This document shows positions 6,401 through 6,857 of a stretch of 6,857 bases of DNA, piece after piece. The notes beneath the pieces are model-generated. The model worked only from the letters and a program-made list of their open reading frames with translations, searched no databases and was not told the DNA's origin. This DNA is from an uncultured Ruminococcus sp. GTDB taxonomy: Bacteria > Bacillota > Clostridia > Oscillospirales > Acutalibacteraceae. Position numbers and translations under genes: made by a program. The stretch is from NCBI GenBank assembly GCA_902772755.1, contig CACYCD010000059.1, forward strand, positions 1 to 6,857, in the 5' to 3' direction. Numbering within the stretch: the stretch's first letter is position 1; every line of letters starts with the position of its first letter.

Positions 6401-6857
6401 CAGGCTCAAAACAAACAAAAAGTTTTCCGTTATCGTAAACACCACAAATATCGATTATTATATTTGCGGAGTAAGCCCCATCAAAAACAAGCTCCTGTTC
6501 TCAGATGTGCAGTTTGAGGGACTGGGCGACTTCCTGACATACGATTATTCAACGGATATGTTTGCTAATTCAGGCAGATTTTACCACAGAAGCAAGTACG
6601 ACTTCATACGTGGCATAGTGGTAAATGACACCTACTACGGCATAGCTGTCTGTGACACCAACAAGAACGAAATAACAGACGAGGAAGCCTGCAACGAGGA
6701 ATACTACAAAAGCAAGGAGGAATACTACCCCTCCATCGGCAATTACCTGTATTCAATGAAGGTCGATTCGGCATACTGTCAGGTGACTTCACCCGTTACC
6801 GACTGCGGTACAGTTTTCGGCACAGGTGCGTATATGCCGGGCGAGACCGCAAGGATA
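3453..6857 (+). CDS. Secreted multidomain S8 (subtilisin-family) serine protease with catalytic-domain insert and Kelch-like propeller, C-terminus cut
   Basis: The frame is open for 1135 codons to the window end, with no stop. A signal peptide (1 to about 22-29; K2 and K5, then a hydrophobic stretch 7-20) has no lipobox. An inhibitor-type propeptide covers about 58-140, ending in LLAEPNYKYHTL. The S8 catalytic domain begins near 150 (YSQYQWYLDN). Asp186 is in VMMDTGVD, His233 in NGHGTHCAG, the oxyanion Asn330 in VVAAGNE and Ser636 in SGTSMAAP, so all catalytic residues are intact. Between APGSDILSS (422-430) and DFYSGTS (630-636), normally about 10 residues apart, lie about 190 extra residues with beta-strand-like alternation. 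A further insertion of about 50 residues follows Asn330. Residues 698-767 look like an Ig/TIG-type domain. Residues 782-1135 look like a beta-propeller, clearest as Kelch-type units at about 893-940 and 941-988. The likely role is extracellular or cell-wall-associated protein degradation; the substrate is unknown. Seventeen cysteines are present. The gene has its own promoter and is not obviously linked in function to spmAB. Confidence 0.93.
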   Translation, partial: MKMIKQVVSALLGIALLGTASVGDFGTSARTNPQPAQQTAIKKLINDRLKQTDSKQYAEGEAVVMLDSSVPLKSGDSLGDTAVTDGKDITVDRVESFKSRKNSFSVASVSSDTLSTTELVKTLNKSEDILLAEPNYKYHTLSLTNDTYSQYQWYLDNDEGEDINPEAMWTDKKPTDKDTPVIVMMDTGVDCTHEDLKNKLWTNPFQDKLPGVHGINVLATDRDKMEVFDDNGHGTHCAGIIAAEQNNNTGISGISQNARIMAVKWLDETGSGFTSDAIAGYQYVYHAMQLGVNVVAINDSWGGSENSEILKQIIDKVGELGAVSVVAAGNEQYDLNCVYDFNTIAAGYDKEGYSGYSGDDYYDKNSSPHIFAAAPDLTENNEYYVYPACTKSDYIITVGASDENGTKADYSNYGDDVVDIFAPGSDILSSVSYNCFNPTIYEDTNSKCAFYSPNTPKQYSFGQFGEKLNISVQNVEKSGIPDLSGDTSSMKISFNNVPKNSLCYMEIPYTLDSPEQNPYVSFMYKIDKAPQNVDDDGFFMEISGMAFADVSADTDIAEALSAYQIGIGYIFEKNDDWIHFTEQSSCSKTGKRKLVIAFSFSASGDYEVSFDAIAVSKGTAEEQKSFGKYDFYSGTSMAAPTVTGALALLREQDNTLDAKQTIDAVLGKTRQDSRYDYLCDRSSKLDLSQNNSVKNIPKVYSALYLNNKAVLKGDTLRDCKVDVNGKNVRITSASDSQIIITDPNALNREAEVRVYNKSGYDVLRRTFNEGEKLDLVAYSEKYFDNYNMTANGNAVIIGRDTSISMMEYDSGETMFHNSMEYFLDYGEAFGLGTDTFKHRQGSLAYYDGKIYADMTIYGEFDYMDFQFGYQSAVAVIDSNNMDTVYIKPADKKIIYPTLCVMGGSLYSIGGFDIDTSKPVKKVYKLKADNTWQTCADMPQPRAMGKAVAVSSNKLIYAMGTDGSDAVPQVMSFDGTSWTVSKADRLKTNKKFSVIVNTTNIDYYICGVSPIKNKLLFSDVQFEGLGDFLTYDYSTDMFANSGRFYHRSKYDFIRGIVVNDTYYGIAVCDTNKNEITDEEACNEEYYKSKEEYYPSIGNYLYSMKVDSAYCQVTSPVTDCGTVFGTGAYMPGETARI

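Noticed and set aside
6654..6692. EF-hand-like loop DTNKNEITDEEA in the protease C-terminal part
   Set aside because: It has Asp/Asn at loop positions 1, 3 and 5 and Ile at 7 but lacks the glycine at 6 and the glutamate at 12, so calcium binding cannot be claimed.
6697..6727. Short direct repeat GAGGAATACTAC encoding EEYY twice in the protease
   Set aside because: Only two short copies inside a coding region; probably local sequence bias rather than a repeat element.
3453..6857. Identity as a Csp-type spore germination protease, suggested by spmAB next door and the inserted domain
   Set aside because: The signal peptide, secretion-type propeptide and long propeller-like C-terminus do not fit Csp proteases, and the gene has its own promoter.

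Overview
The window looks like chromosomal DNA from a spore-forming, low-to-mid GC Gram-positive, most likely a gut clostridium of the Ruminococcus/Oscillospiraceae type. This is inferred from spmA-spmB (spore maturation genes), a small AbrB-type regulator with a cysteine-rich tail, frequent ATA and TAT codons, and a very large secreted subtilase. I see no sign of a phage, transposon, CRISPR array, tRNA or rRNA gene.

Layout. Positions 1-1687, minus strand: a two-gene rRNA-modification unit. An RsmF-type 16S rRNA cytosine-C5 methyltransferase (1687 to 362) is followed by ksgA/rsmA (362 to beyond base 1, cut by the window edge), the stop and start codons sharing one base. It has a good sigma-A-type promoter at 1719-1747. 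Positions 1746-1778: a rho-independent terminator for the next minus-strand gene, packed directly against that promoter. Positions 1808-2059, minus strand: an AbrB/SpoVT-like DNA-binding protein of 83 residues with a C-terminal CxxC...CxxC module. Its strong promoter (TTGACA-17-TAAAAT with an extended -10) lies at 2225-2253, which predicts an mRNA leader of about 160 nt containing two inverted repeats. Positions 2296-3374, plus strand: spmA and spmB, overlapping and divergent from the abrB-like gene. Positions 3395-3452: promoter, palindrome and ribosome binding site. Positions 3453-6857, plus strand: the first 1135 residues of a secreted multidomain S8 serine protease, open at the window end.

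How the parts may fit together. The rRNA methyltransferases are housekeeping genes that modify the small ribosomal subunit. SpmA and SpmB are membrane proteins known in Bacillus to be needed for normal spore core dehydration. The neighbouring AbrB-type regulator shares their intergenic region and is a plausible regulator of them, but nothing in the sequence proves this. The protease has its own promoter and is probably a separate extracellular function. It carries the full Asp/His/Asn/Ser set, a roughly 190-residue domain inserted just before the catalytic serine, a possible Ig/TIG-like domain and a Kelch-like beta-propeller. That protease architecture and the zinc-ribbon-like AbrB protein are the most interesting items. 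I do not see a convincing new multi-gene system.
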